From: Mycobacterium sp. 4858
Lineage (GTDB): Bacteria; Actinomycetota; Actinomycetes; Mycobacteriales; Mycobacteriaceae
Direction of reading: 5' to 3'
Length of the DNA: 64,000 nt
NCBI RefSeq assembly: GCF_900240975.1
Contig: NZ_LT968776.1
Location: 496,001-560,000 of the forward strand
Part shown: piece by piece, positions 47,703-55,996 of the stretch
Numbering within the stretch: the first letter of the stretch is position 1
Layout: the number at the start of each line of letters is the position of its first letter
Translations under genes and position numbers: made by a program
The notes under the pieces: model-generated
Told to the model about the DNA's origin: nothing
The model's database searches: none
Seen by the model: the letters and a program-made list of their open reading frames with translations, nothing else

Positions 47703-48142
47703 TGATGTTCATGCGCGGAAATAGTACGCGGCGGCGCGGGCAGCGGGTGCGGAAACGAAAGCTACTCAGGCGTTTACAGCGGCCTCACAGTCTGGGCACG
47801 CCGTTCACGCTAGCGACAATGAATGGTGAACAGGTTGCCATTTGCGGCACGCCCGGCGCGCATCCGTCCCCAGCGACGACTCGGCGAACACAAGCGTCGA
47901 TCCGCTTTTCTTGCTCAGGTTCACGCTCCCGCCGTCATGGCTGCTCTGTCACGCGTTCTTCGGCCGTGCCAACAAATTGCAAGCCACGCTGGAGACACAC
48001 CAGACATTTAGCGCGGCGCCACCCGGTCAAGGGTCGCAACCACAGAGGGGTCCGAGCCCCTACACCACCGGAGGAAAACTCCTACGAGACGACGACGACG
48101 ATGACGAGCCGTAGCCGCTGGCATCAGTTGTGGCACAAAGCT
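47703..48142. other. Gene-poor 440-bp region between nuclease and coaD
   Basis: No reading frame here has a recognisable domain or convincing ribosome binding site. The composition is less G+C-rich than the core genes, resembling the adjacent nuclease gene. A short run of GAC-type triplets occurs near 48090-48110. No tRNA-like cloverleaf or insertion-sequence end was found. It is probably part of the same acquired segment. Confidence 0.5.
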
Positions 48143-48622
48143 TTAGGAGCGGGCGAGCTTCTCGCGCAGCCGGCGGTTGACCGGCTCGGGCAGTAACTCC
48201 GAGACGTCGCCGCCAAGTATGGCAACCTCTTTGGCCAACGACGACGACACGAACGAGTACCGCGGTGTCGTCGCGACGAAAAACGTGTCGACACCGGCGA
48301 TGTGCTTGTTCATCTGCGCCATCTGCAGCTCGTACTCAAAGTCGGTGCCGGTGCGCAGCCCCTTGACGATGGCGGTCATGCCTTGCGACCTGACGAAGTC
48401 GACCACCAGGCCCTGGCCGGCCTCGACGCGAAGGTTGGGCAGATGCGTCGTCGACTCGGTGATCATCGCGATCCGCTCGTCGAGGTCGAACATGCCCTTC
48501 TTCGCGGGATTGGTCAGGATCGCCACCACCACCTCGTCGAACTGGGCCGACGCCCGCTCGAAGACGTCGATGTGGCCCAACGTCACTGGATCGAACGACC
48601 CCGGGCATACCGCGCCACTCAT
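48143..48622 (-). CDS. coaD: Phosphopantetheine adenylyltransferase
   Basis: CoaD makes dephospho-CoA from 4'-phosphopantetheine and ATP. The 159-residue protein has the nucleotidyltransferase TLGHID motif in [20 protein letters not shown] and the C-terminal [13 protein letters not shown] signature with catalytic Ser/Arg region. It corresponds to Rv2965c (kdtB). The purU gene that I recall between Rv2963 and coaD in M. tuberculosis is absent. Start ATG 48622. Confidence 0.96.
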   Translation of the reverse strand: MSGAVCPGSFDPVTLGHIDVFERASAQFDEVVVAILTNPAKKGMFDLDERIAMITESTTHLPNLRVEAGQGLVVDFVRSQGMTAIVKGLRTGTDFEYELQMAQMNKHIAGVDTFFVATTPRYSFVSSSLAKEVAILGGDVSELLPEPVNRRLREKLARS

Positions 48623-48646
48623 GACGAAAGACGGTACACGCCCGCC

Positions 48647-49201
48647 TCAGAGTCGTTCGGCCATCTCCAGCCGGGTGTCGCCGTACACCCGGGGCGGCGA
48701 CACGGACCAGCCTGCCGGCCAGGTCAACGGCGCGCCGGTCGCCGCGCGCTCCACCACCGCCACGGTTCCGGCAGCCACCCAACCATGCGTGACCAAGGCG
48801 GCCAGCATGGCTTCGACCTCGGCGGACTCGACGTCGTAGGGCGGGTCGGCCAGGACGAGGTCGACCGGCCTCGCGGTCCCGGCCGCCAAAACGGTTGCGA
48901 CCGCGCCGCGGCGCACCGCCGCACCTGCCAAGCCCAGGGCGTCGATGTTGCGTGCGATGACCGACGCGCTGCGCTGATCCGATTCCACGAACAACGCCGA
49001 GGCGGCACCGCGTGACAACGCCTCCAATCCCAGTGCGCCCGAACCGGCATAGAGGTCCAGCACCGCGGCGCCGGTCAGGTCATGGCGCGCGGTCAGGATG
49101 TTGAAGAGCGACTCGCGCACCCGATCGGTGGTGGGTCTGGTTCCCCGCGGCGGCACGGTGATCCGCCGGCCCCCCGCCGCGCCGCCGATGATCCGGGTCA
49201 C
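48647..49201 (-). CDS. rsmD: 16S rRNA (guanine-N2)-methyltransferase RsmD
   Basis: RsmD methylates G966 of 16S rRNA. The 184-residue protein has the SAM motif [15 protein letters not shown] and the catalytic LADPPYD, with N-terminal [12 protein letters not shown]. It lies 24 bases before coaD in the same direction. It corresponds to Rv2966c. The large pca gene found next to it in M. tuberculosis is absent here; VKOR lies 10 bases upstream. Confidence 0.94.
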   Translation of the reverse strand: MTRIIGGAAGGRRITVPPRGTRPTTDRVRESLFNILTARHDLTGAAVLDLYAGSGALGLEALSRGAASALFVESDQRSASVIARNIDALGLAGAAVRRGAVATVLAAGTARPVDLVLADPPYDVESAEVEAMLAALVTHGWVAAGTVAVVERAATGAPLTWPAGWSVSPPRVYGDTRLEMAERL

Positions 49202-49211
49202 CTGCCAACAC

Positions 49212-49847
49212 TTACAGCAGCGTCGACCAATAGTCCCAGAACCGCGCCATGATCAGCAGGAACACGGCAGTGAACCACAGCGCGGTGACGGACCAGCGCC
49301 ATTGGTACAGCACCGCCGCCACACCGTGGTCCCGGCGTTGCAGCGCGGGACGGCAGGCGATCGACGCGACGACCACCAGCAGCGTGATGGTGGCCGCCCA
49401 GACGACCATGCAGTACGGGCACAACGCGCCGATCTTGTACAGGCTCTGGTAAATCAACCAGTGCACGAACACCGCGCCGATCACCAGGCCGATCGTCTGT
49501 CCTATCCAATACCATTGCGGCAAACGGACTTTCGTCACGGCGAGCAGCCCGGTCACGACCACCACGGTGAACGCCACCAGGCCCAGCAGCGGGTTGGGGA
49601 ATCCCAGCACCGACGCCTGCGGGGTGACCATCACCGAGCCGCACGACAGGATCGGGTTGAAGTTGCACGACGGCACATACGCCGGGTTGAGCAGGAGGTC
49701 GATCTTCTCCACCGTCAGCGTCGCGGAGGCAGCCAGGCCGATCACGCCGGCGATCAGCACCCACCACGCGCTGGGCGCCGGTACGCCTGCTTCGGGACGC
49801 GATTGCGGTGTCAGGTCGCCGGTTTCGGCTGACACCGGTGTGGTCAC
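49212..49847 (-). CDS. VKOR-family disulfide reoxidase
   Basis: The 211-residue protein belongs to the vitamin K epoxide reductase family, the quinone-linked membrane partner that reoxidises DsbA-like proteins in actinobacteria. About five membrane helices are visible. The redox pairs are in [13 protein letters not shown] and ALCPYCMV. It starts at GTG 49847, overlapping the DsbA-like gene as GTGA. It corresponds to Rv2968c. Together with the next gene it forms a complete disulfide-forming pair. Confidence 0.93.
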   Translation of the reverse strand: MTTPVSAETGDLTPQSRPEAGVPAPSAWWVLIAGVIGLAASATLTVEKIDLLLNPAYVPSCNFNPILSCGSVMVTPQASVLGFPNPLLGLVAFTVVVVTGLLAVTKVRLPQWYWIGQTIGLVIGAVFVHWLIYQSLYKIGALCPYCMVVWAATITLLVVVASIACRPALQRRDHGVAAVLYQWRWSVTALWFTAVFLLIMARFWDYWSTLL

Positions 49848-50608
49848 GCGGCCGCGGGGGCCACGGCGCCGTCGATGCCCGGCACGTCGCCCACGATGCT
49901 CTTGATCTTGGCCACCAGGGCGTCGGGTGTCGACGGGTCGTAGTCGTCGCCGTTGATCTTGATGGTCGGCGTGGCGTTGATCTTGGCGGCGGACGCCTCA
50001 GCGGTGACCTTCGCGATGTACTTTCCGCTGTTGATGCAGTCGGGCACCTTGCCGACGACGCCGGCCTCCCGGGCCAGCTCGATCAACCGGGCGTTGTCCG
50101 GGAAGCTGGTGCCGCGTTCGCTGGGCTGCAGGTCGGTGGTGTACAGCGCGGTGTGGAACCGCCGGAACGCGTCGAGGGACTCGTCGGCCACGCAGAGCGC
50201 CGCGGCGCCCGCCCGCGAGGGGTAGTTCTGGTTCCTGGCGTTGTCGAGGATGGCCACCATGGAGTAGTCCGCCGCAATGGCGCCGACGTCGATGAGCCTG
50301 GACACCGTCGGACCGAACGTGCGCTCGAAGTTGCCGCAGGCCGGGCACAGAAAGTCCTCGTAGAACGTGACCACGGCCTTGGGGTTGCTGGTACCGGGCT
50401 GGGTGACCAGTTTGCTCGACGTCACGCGAACCGTGTCGCCCCCGCCGATGGCGGCCGTCTTCTTGTGGTGGGTGACCACGATGTAGGAGACCAGCGCGAC
50501 CAGGAAGATGACGACGACGGCGGTCCCGCCGATTTGAAAGAGTCGGCCCGATTTACCGTCGGCGGCCTTCATGTCAAAGCGCGGGGGGCGTTTGGATTTG
50601 TCGGCCAC
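49844..50608 (-). CDS. DsbA-like thiol oxidase
   Basis: The 254-residue protein has one N-terminal membrane helix (about 26-46, IGGTAVVVIFLVALVSYIVV) and an extracytoplasmic DsbA/thioredoxin-4 domain with the active site CPAC in FYEDFLCPACGNFER. The cis-Pro loop is ATPTIKING. It corresponds to Rv2969c. It overlaps VKOR by four bases. It should insert disulfides into exported proteins with VKOR as reoxidant. Start is GTG 50608. Confidence 0.94.
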   Translation of the reverse strand: MADKSKRPPRFDMKAADGKSGRLFQIGGTAVVVIFLVALVSYIVVTHHKKTAAIGGGDTVRVTSSKLVTQPGTSNPKAVVTFYEDFLCPACGNFERTFGPTVSRLIDVGAIAADYSMVAILDNARNQNYPSRAGAAALCVADESLDAFRRFHTALYTTDLQPSERGTSFPDNARLIELAREAGVVGKVPDCINSGKYIAKVTAEASAAKINATPTIKINGDDYDPSTPDALVAKIKSIVGDVPGIDGAVAPAAA

Positions 50609-50705
50609 AGTCTGCGTGATCCTTCGGTACTCGGGTTGTCATTCGTCGGTGGGCGTCACTCGTTCGTGGGCGCCTCTAGGTTACCGGCGCCGACCGCGCG
50701 ACAGG

Positions 50706-51827
50706 TCAGACTCGGCTCAGGTGGGCACGCAGAGCCGAAATCAGCTCGGTGGTCGCGGCGGCGCTGCCGCCGCCGAGCTGGAACAGGTTGGCGAAGCCGT
50801 GCGTCAACGAACCCATGCACCGCAGATCGACCGGGGTTCCGGCGGCCTGCAGGCCCGCCGCATAGCTCTCGCCTTCGTCGCGCAGCGGATCGAAACCCGC
50901 GACCGCGATCAGCGCCGGGGCGAGCCCGGCCAACGACTCGGCCAGCAGCGGCGATACCCGTGGATCCGCCCGGTCGATGCTCGAACGGCGCAGGTATTGC
51001 GACTCGAACCAATCGATGTCGCGCTTGGTCAGCAAGAACCCGCGGGCGAACAGGCTCAGCGAGCGGGTCTGCGTGGTGAAGTCGGTGCGTGGGTAGATCA
51101 GCCACTGCAGCACGGGGGCGGGCGCGCCCTCGTCGCGTGCCAGCTGGCAGACGACGGCGGCCAGGTTGCCGCCCGCGCTGTCGCCGCCGACGGCGACCCG
51201 GCCGGGCGCGGCGCCGAGCTCCTCGGCGTGGTCGTGCGCCCACCGGAAGGCGGCGTACGCGTCCTCGACCGCGGCCGGGGCCGGATGCTCGGGGGCCAGG
51301 CGGTAGTCGATCGACAGCACGTGGATGCCTGCATCGCGGCACGTCAACCGGCACAGCGCGTCGTAGGAGTCCAAGTCGCCGATCGACCATCCGCCGCCGT
51401 GATAGAAGACCAGCAGCGGCGCCGACGCCCCGTTGGCGGGACGGTAATGGCGCGCGGGGATGTCACCGGCCTGCCCGGGCAACGACAGGTCATCGACGTC
51501 GACGTGGATCTGCGGGCCGGGAAGTTCGAGCGACAGCTGGCGCATCTGAGCGCGCGATGCAGCCGGGTCGTCGTCGACGACCAGGCCGTCGATTCCGACG
51601 GCCCGCAGACCGGAGAGCATCAGCTGAAGCGTCGGATCCAGCGTGTTGCCGTCGATGGTCACCGAGCGGCCCCCGAACAGCGCGCGCTTGGCGGGTGTCG
51701 GGATCCACGGAATGACCTTGACACCGATCGTGGATACGGCGCCCTGCATGCGACTGGCCAGGCGCATGGGCGGGTGTTTCACACCGAGGTGAAGGTCGGG
51801 CGCGGGCACGCTCTTGGTCATGGACAC
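50706..51827 (-). CDS. lipN: HSL-family esterase/lipase LipN
   Basis: The 373-residue enzyme belongs to the hormone-sensitive-lipase esterase family. HGGGW forms the oxyanion hole, GDSAGGN contains the nucleophile Ser, FDPLRDEG the Asp and THGFAN the His. It corresponds to Rv2970c, described as LipN. ATG 51827 or ATG 51821 (MTKSVPAPDL) could start. The N-terminal 80 residues form the typical lid region. No signal peptide is evident. Confidence 0.92.
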   Translation of the reverse strand: MSMTKSVPAPDLHLGVKHPPMRLASRMQGAVSTIGVKVIPWIPTPAKRALFGGRSVTIDGNTLDPTLQLMLSGLRAVGIDGLVVDDDPAASRAQMRQLSLELPGPQIHVDVDDLSLPGQAGDIPARHYRPANGASAPLLVFYHGGGWSIGDLDSYDALCRLTCRDAGIHVLSIDYRLAPEHPAPAAVEDAYAAFRWAHDHAEELGAAPGRVAVGGDSAGGNLAAVVCQLARDEGAPAPVLQWLIYPRTDFTTQTRSLSLFARGFLLTKRDIDWFESQYLRRSSIDRADPRVSPLLAESLAGLAPALIAVAGFDPLRDEGESYAAGLQAAGTPVDLRCMGSLTHGFANLFQLGGGSAAATTELISALRAHLSRV

Positions 51828-52199
51828 TCCCTCGGTTGAACGTCTTCGGCCCCGGCGGCCACCGAGCGGGCGCGGCTCGTGCCTGGGCTGCGCGCCTACC
51901 GGCAGGCCGATTACCGGTTCCGGTGCGCCGTGTGACCAACTCTACGTGGTGCGGAATTTGTGAAATGCGGACCAGGGGCGGATATCACCGCGCCCCGCCG
52001 CGCCGTAGATGAGGTGGTATTTTCCAGGCCGGTAATATCGTGATCCCCTAGCCGAACCGCCTAACGGATTGCGAGCAGCTTCGACGTGTTCGATTTTCGA
52101 ACTCAGCGCCTTCAACTCGGCGCCGATGCAATGTCGATCTCCTCGCTCGATGACGGCATCAGGTTGGCCCCACGACCCTTCAATTTCACAGGCAGGTGA
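51828..52199. other. Divergent intergenic region, lipN / aldo-keto reductase
   Basis: This 372-bp gap must carry the promoters of both divergent genes. It contains an inverted repeat GTTCGA-TTT-TCGAAC (52088-52102) and moderately A+T-richer stretches near 51955-52060. The inverted repeat is the reverse order of the mycobacterial SOS box and is not a LexA site. No open frame with recognisable coding character was found. Confidence 0.5.
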
Positions 52200-53051
52200 A
52201 TGACATTGGCTGGCGAGTCGGGCGCTGCCGTGCCCTCTGTAGCGCTTAATGACGAAAACACGATGCCGGTGCTTGGCCTCGGTGTCGCGGACTTATCGGA
52301 GGACGAGACCGAACGCGCGGTCTCGGCTGCGCTGGAGATGGGCTGCCGGCTGATCGACACCGCCGCCGCCTACGGCAACGAAGCGGCTGTCGGCCGCGCC
52401 ATCGCGGCCTCCGGAATTCCCCGCGCGGAACTGTTCGTCACCACCAAACTGGCCAGCGCCGACCACGGATTCCTGCGATCCATCGAGGCGTGCAAGGAGA
52501 GCCTGGAGCGCCTCGGCCTGGATTACCTCGACCTGTACCTGATTCACTGGCCCGTGCCGTCACGGGGTGAGTACGTGAATTCGTTCGGCGGGCTGATCCA
52601 GTGCCGCGGGGACGGGCTGGCCCGTTCGATCGGCGTCTCGAACTTCACCGAAGTGCATGTCACCGACATCATCGACCTGACCTTCGTCACGCCGGCGGTC
52701 AACCAGGTCGAACTGCACCCGCTGCTCAATCAGGCCGAGATCCGCAAAGCCGACGCCGAGCACAACGTCGTCACCCAGGCCTACACGCCGTTGGCGCTGG
52801 GGAAGCTGATGGACAACCCGACGCTGACCTCGGTCGCCGGCGAGTACGGCAAGACTCCCGCACAGGTGCTGCTGCGGTGGAACCTGCAGCTGGGCAACGC
52901 GGTGGTCTTCCGGTCGGCCAAGCCCGAGCACATCGCCGGGAATCTCGACGTGTTCGACTTCGAGTTGGCCGCCGAGCACATGGACGCGATCAACGGGCTC
53001 AACGACGGCACCAGGTTGCGCCCGGACCCCAACACCTTCGAGGGCGCCTGA
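52200..53051 (+). CDS. Aldo-keto reductase
   Basis: The 283-residue protein is a NADPH-dependent AKR with a TIM barrel. The catalytic tetrad is visible: D in [13 protein letters not shown] in AAYGNE, K in VTTKLAS and H in LIHWP. The cofactor-binding C-terminus [20 protein letters not shown] is typical. It corresponds to Rv2971, implicated in dicarbonyl detoxification. ATG 52200 is preceded by AGGTGA; a TTG at 52206 is less likely. Confidence 0.92.
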   Translation: MTLAGESGAAVPSVALNDENTMPVLGLGVADLSEDETERAVSAALEMGCRLIDTAAAYGNEAAVGRAIAASGIPRAELFVTTKLASADHGFLRSIEACKESLERLGLDYLDLYLIHWPVPSRGEYVNSFGGLIQCRGDGLARSIGVSNFTEVHVTDIIDLTFVTPAVNQVELHPLLNQAEIRKADAEHNVVTQAYTPLALGKLMDNPTLTSVAGEYGKTPAQVLLRWNLQLGNAVVFRSAKPEHIAGNLDVFDFELAAEHMDAINGLNDGTRLRPDPNTFEGA

Positions 53052-53052
53052 G

Positions 53053-53766
53053 TCAGCCCGCCGGGCAGGTGGCCGCCGCCTGACGCAAAACCCCCGTCGA
53101 CGGCTGGTCCACCGGTAGCGCGTAACCGCGCAGCACCGCGATGAACTGCATGGCGTATTGACAGGCGAACGCGGCGTTCGGCGGCATCCATTGCGCGGGC
53201 GCCGCGTCGCCCTTGTCCTGATTGGCCTGCCCGTCGACGGCCAGCAGGTTGGCCGGATCGTTGGCGAACCGCAGCCGCTCGTCGGCGGGCCAGGTGTAGG
53301 CGCCCATGTCCCAGGCGTAGGCGAGCGGGACGATGTGGTCGATCTGCACCGCCTCGCCGACCTTGGCGCCGCGCGCAAAGGCGATGGTCTTGTTGGTGTA
53401 CGGATCGTGCAGGGTGCCGGTGGCCACCGCGTCCGGGCATCGCTTGGTCGACACGAACGTCTTGTCGACGAGGTCGCGGTTGAGGATGTCGTCGCGGGTG
53501 TCGCAACCGTTGTGCCCCATCGGGGCGTCGTTGTCGTCGGTCCACGCGTCGCCGAACGCGGCCCTGCGGTAGTCATACCGGTGCGCCCGCAGCGGCAGCA
53601 CCGCGATACCCGCGAGCACATCGGTGCCCGGCTGCACCGTCGGGACGTCGGCGCGCGCCGCGTATTCGTCCGCGTGCCTGGCCGCCGAGGATCCGACCGT
53701 CTGGTAGGCCACCACCAGCGCCAGGGCCGCGACCGCGCACAACCACAGCAACACCTTGCGGTTCAT
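53053..53766 (-). CDS. Secreted DUF1524/HNH-like protein
   Basis: The 237-residue protein has an N-terminal membrane anchor or signal (MNRKVLLWLCAVAALALVVA) and a C-terminal DUF1524-type HNH segment, VQIDHIVPLAYAWDMGA with Asn/Asp motifs FANDPANLLAVDGQANQDKG. DUF1524 proteins resemble GmrSD-type nucleases. It corresponds to Rv2972c. ATG 53766 overlaps the recG stop as ATGA. Being outside the membrane, it may act on extracellular nucleic acid; this is not demonstrated. Confidence 0.85.
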   Translation of the reverse strand: MNRKVLLWLCAVAALALVVAYQTVGSSAARHADEYAARADVPTVQPGTDVLAGIAVLPLRAHRYDYRRAAFGDAWTDDNDAPMGHNGCDTRDDILNRDLVDKTFVSTKRCPDAVATGTLHDPYTNKTIAFARGAKVGEAVQIDHIVPLAYAWDMGAYTWPADERLRFANDPANLLAVDGQANQDKGDAAPAQWMPPNAAFACQYAMQFIAVLRGYALPVDQPSTGVLRQAAATCPAG

Positions 53767-55994
53767 GACTTGTCCAGGTATTCGATCCGGTCGGTGTTGA
53801 CGAAAGGTGCTGCCAGCAAAGCCAATTCGGGGCTTGTCGGGTTGTCGGCGTACGTTCGGACGCAGAAGTCGCGCGCCGCCTCGATGACGTCGCGGTGATC
53901 GGCCAACGACAGCAGCCGCAGATTGATGGCGCGACCGGACTGGTTGCGGCCCAGGACGTCTCCCTCGCGGCGCTCCTTGAGGTCCAGGTCGGCGAGCGCG
54001 AACCCGTCCAAGGTCGAGGCGACGGCGGAGAGCCGCTTGCCCGCCGGCGACTGCGGTGAGACCCAGCTGGCGAGCAGGCACAGGCTGGGATGTTGGCCGC
54101 GGCCGATGCGGCCCCGCAGCTGATGGAGTTGGCTGATGCCGAAGCGGTCGGCGTCCATCACCAGCATCACGGTGGCATTGGGGACGTCCACGCCCACCTC
54201 GATGACGGTGGTGCACACCAGCACATCGATCTCACCGGCCCGAAACGCCGCCATCGCCGCGTCCTTCGCGTCGGCGGACAACCGACCGTGCATCAGCCCA
54301 AGCCGCAGGCCGGACAACTCGCCCGACCGCAACCGTTCGTAGAGTCCCACGGCGGTTTCCGACGGTTTGGCGTTCTGCTCCTGCTTGTCCGGGTCGTCCG
54401 TCTCGTCGATCCGGGGCGCCACCACGTAGGCCTGGCGGCCGGCGGCGACCTCTTCGGTGATGCGCCGCCAGGCCCGCTCGAGCCAGGCCGGCTTGTCCTT
54501 GACAAAGATGACGTTGCTGGTGATGGGCTGGCGTCCGCGCGGAAGCTCGCGCAGCGTCGAGGTTTCCAGATCGCCGTAGACGGTCAGCGCGACCGTGCGC
54601 GGTATCGGCGTGGCCGTCATCACCAGCAGGTGCGGCGTGACACCGGGACGGGCCTTGGCCCGCAACTGATCTCGCTGTTCGACGCCGAACCGGTGTTGCT
54701 CGTCGACCACCACCATGCCCAGGTTGTGGAACTCCACCGCGTCCTGCAACAGCGCATGGGTGCCGACGACGATCCCGGCCTGACCGCTCGCCACCTCGTC
54801 ACGGACCTGCTTCTTCTGCGCCGCGGTCATCGAACCGGTGAGCAGCGCGACCCGGGTGGCCACCCCGCCTTCACTGTCCGCACCACCCAGCTGACCCGCC
54901 ATCGCCAACGGGCCCAGCACGTCGGTGATCGACCGAAGATGTTGGGCGGCAAGGACTTCGGTGGGCGCCAGCAGCGCGCACTGGTAACCGGCGTCGACCA
55001 GCTGCAGCATTGCCAGCACCGCGATGATGGTCTTCCCGGACCCGACCTCGCCCTGCAGCAAGCGGTTCATCGGCCGGGTCGCCGACAGCTCCCTGGCGAA
55101 CACGTCGAGCACTTCGCGTTGTCCCGCGGTCAGTTCGAACGGCAACCGCCCCAGCAGTTCCGCGGACAGACCGTCGGAGCGCGGCGGCGCCGGCGGCCCC
55201 GATTCCGACAGCTCGCTGTGCCGCCGGGCGACCAGCGCCCACTGCAACCCGACGGCCTCGTCGAAGGTCAGGCGCTCCCGGGCCCGCGTGCGCGCCGACT
55301 CGTCCTCGGCCAGATGAATGTCGCGCAACGCGCGATCCTCGGAGACCAGGTGGTGCCGGTCGCGCAGATCGGCGGGCAACGGGTCATCCACCGGATCCAG
55401 GACGTCGAGCACCTGGCGCACGCACCGGAAGATGTCCCAGCTCTGCACCTTGGTGGTGGCCGGATAGATCGGGAAGAACGCCCGCTCGAACGCCGCCATC
55501 TGCAGTTCGCCGGTGGTGGCCTGCGAGGCGATGGCGATGTTCTTCAGCGAACTGGTGCCCCGGTTCTTGCCGTCCGGGGAGTCGAGGATGAGGAACGCCG
55601 GATGGGTCAGCTGCATGACGTCCTTGAAGAACCCGACCTCCCCGGAAAGCATCACCTTGGTGCCCTTGGTCAGGTCCTTCTTCAGGTAATTGGCGTTGAA
55701 GAAGGTCGCGGTCACCTTGTTGCGGCCGGAGCCGAGGGTGATGCGGTGGCAATCCTTCTTCGGGGTCTTCTTCATCGGCCAGGTCTTGGTCTCGGCGATC
55801 GTGTCGACGATGGTGATGTGCTCGCCGGCCGGCGGGCGCTGGTGGTCGGCGTCCCAGCGGGTCGCGCCCTCGGTGTAGCTGCGCGGATAGTGGCGCAGCA
55901 GATCGTCGACGGTACGGATGCCCAGCTCCTCGTCGAGCTGGTCGGCGGCCTTCGCGCCCACCACGAAGTCCAGCCGGTCGCGCAGCGACGCCAC
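53763..55994 (-). CDS. recG: ATP-dependent DNA helicase RecG
   Basis: RecG reverses stalled replication forks and branch-migrates junctions. The 743-residue protein has the wedge domain in the N-terminal 200 residues, then motif I LLQGEVGSGKT, DEQH-type motif II VVDEQHRFGVEQR, MTATPIPRTVALT and motif VI QLRGRIGRGQHPSLC. It corresponds to Rv2973c. It starts at GTG 55994, two bases after the DAK-type gene stop. The C-terminal DLDLKERREGDVLG is typical. Confidence 0.96.
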   Translation of the reverse strand: MASLRDRLDFVVGAKAADQLDEELGIRTVDDLLRHYPRSYTEGATRWDADHQRPPAGEHITIVDTIAETKTWPMKKTPKKDCHRITLGSGRNKVTATFFNANYLKKDLTKGTKVMLSGEVGFFKDVMQLTHPAFLILDSPDGKNRGTSSLKNIAIASQATTGELQMAAFERAFFPIYPATTKVQSWDIFRCVRQVLDVLDPVDDPLPADLRDRHHLVSEDRALRDIHLAEDESARTRARERLTFDEAVGLQWALVARRHSELSESGPPAPPRSDGLSAELLGRLPFELTAGQREVLDVFARELSATRPMNRLLQGEVGSGKTIIAVLAMLQLVDAGYQCALLAPTEVLAAQHLRSITDVLGPLAMAGQLGGADSEGGVATRVALLTGSMTAAQKKQVRDEVASGQAGIVVGTHALLQDAVEFHNLGMVVVDEQHRFGVEQRDQLRAKARPGVTPHLLVMTATPIPRTVALTVYGDLETSTLRELPRGRQPITSNVIFVKDKPAWLERAWRRITEEVAAGRQAYVVAPRIDETDDPDKQEQNAKPSETAVGLYERLRSGELSGLRLGLMHGRLSADAKDAAMAAFRAGEIDVLVCTTVIEVGVDVPNATVMLVMDADRFGISQLHQLRGRIGRGQHPSLCLLASWVSPQSPAGKRLSAVASTLDGFALADLDLKERREGDVLGRNQSGRAINLRLLSLADHRDVIEAARDFCVRTYADNPTSPELALLAAPFVNTDRIEYLDKS

Positions 55995-55996
55995 GG

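Noticed and set aside
48040..48070. GGGGTCCGAGCCCC stem resembling a tRNA T-arm
   Set aside because: The loop is not TTCRANNC and no acceptor stem, anticodon arm or CCA end could be found.
52088..52102. Inverted repeat GTTCGA-TTT-TCGAAC resembling an SOS box
   Set aside because: The mycobacterial LexA box has the opposite order, GAAC then GTTC, so this is not a match.
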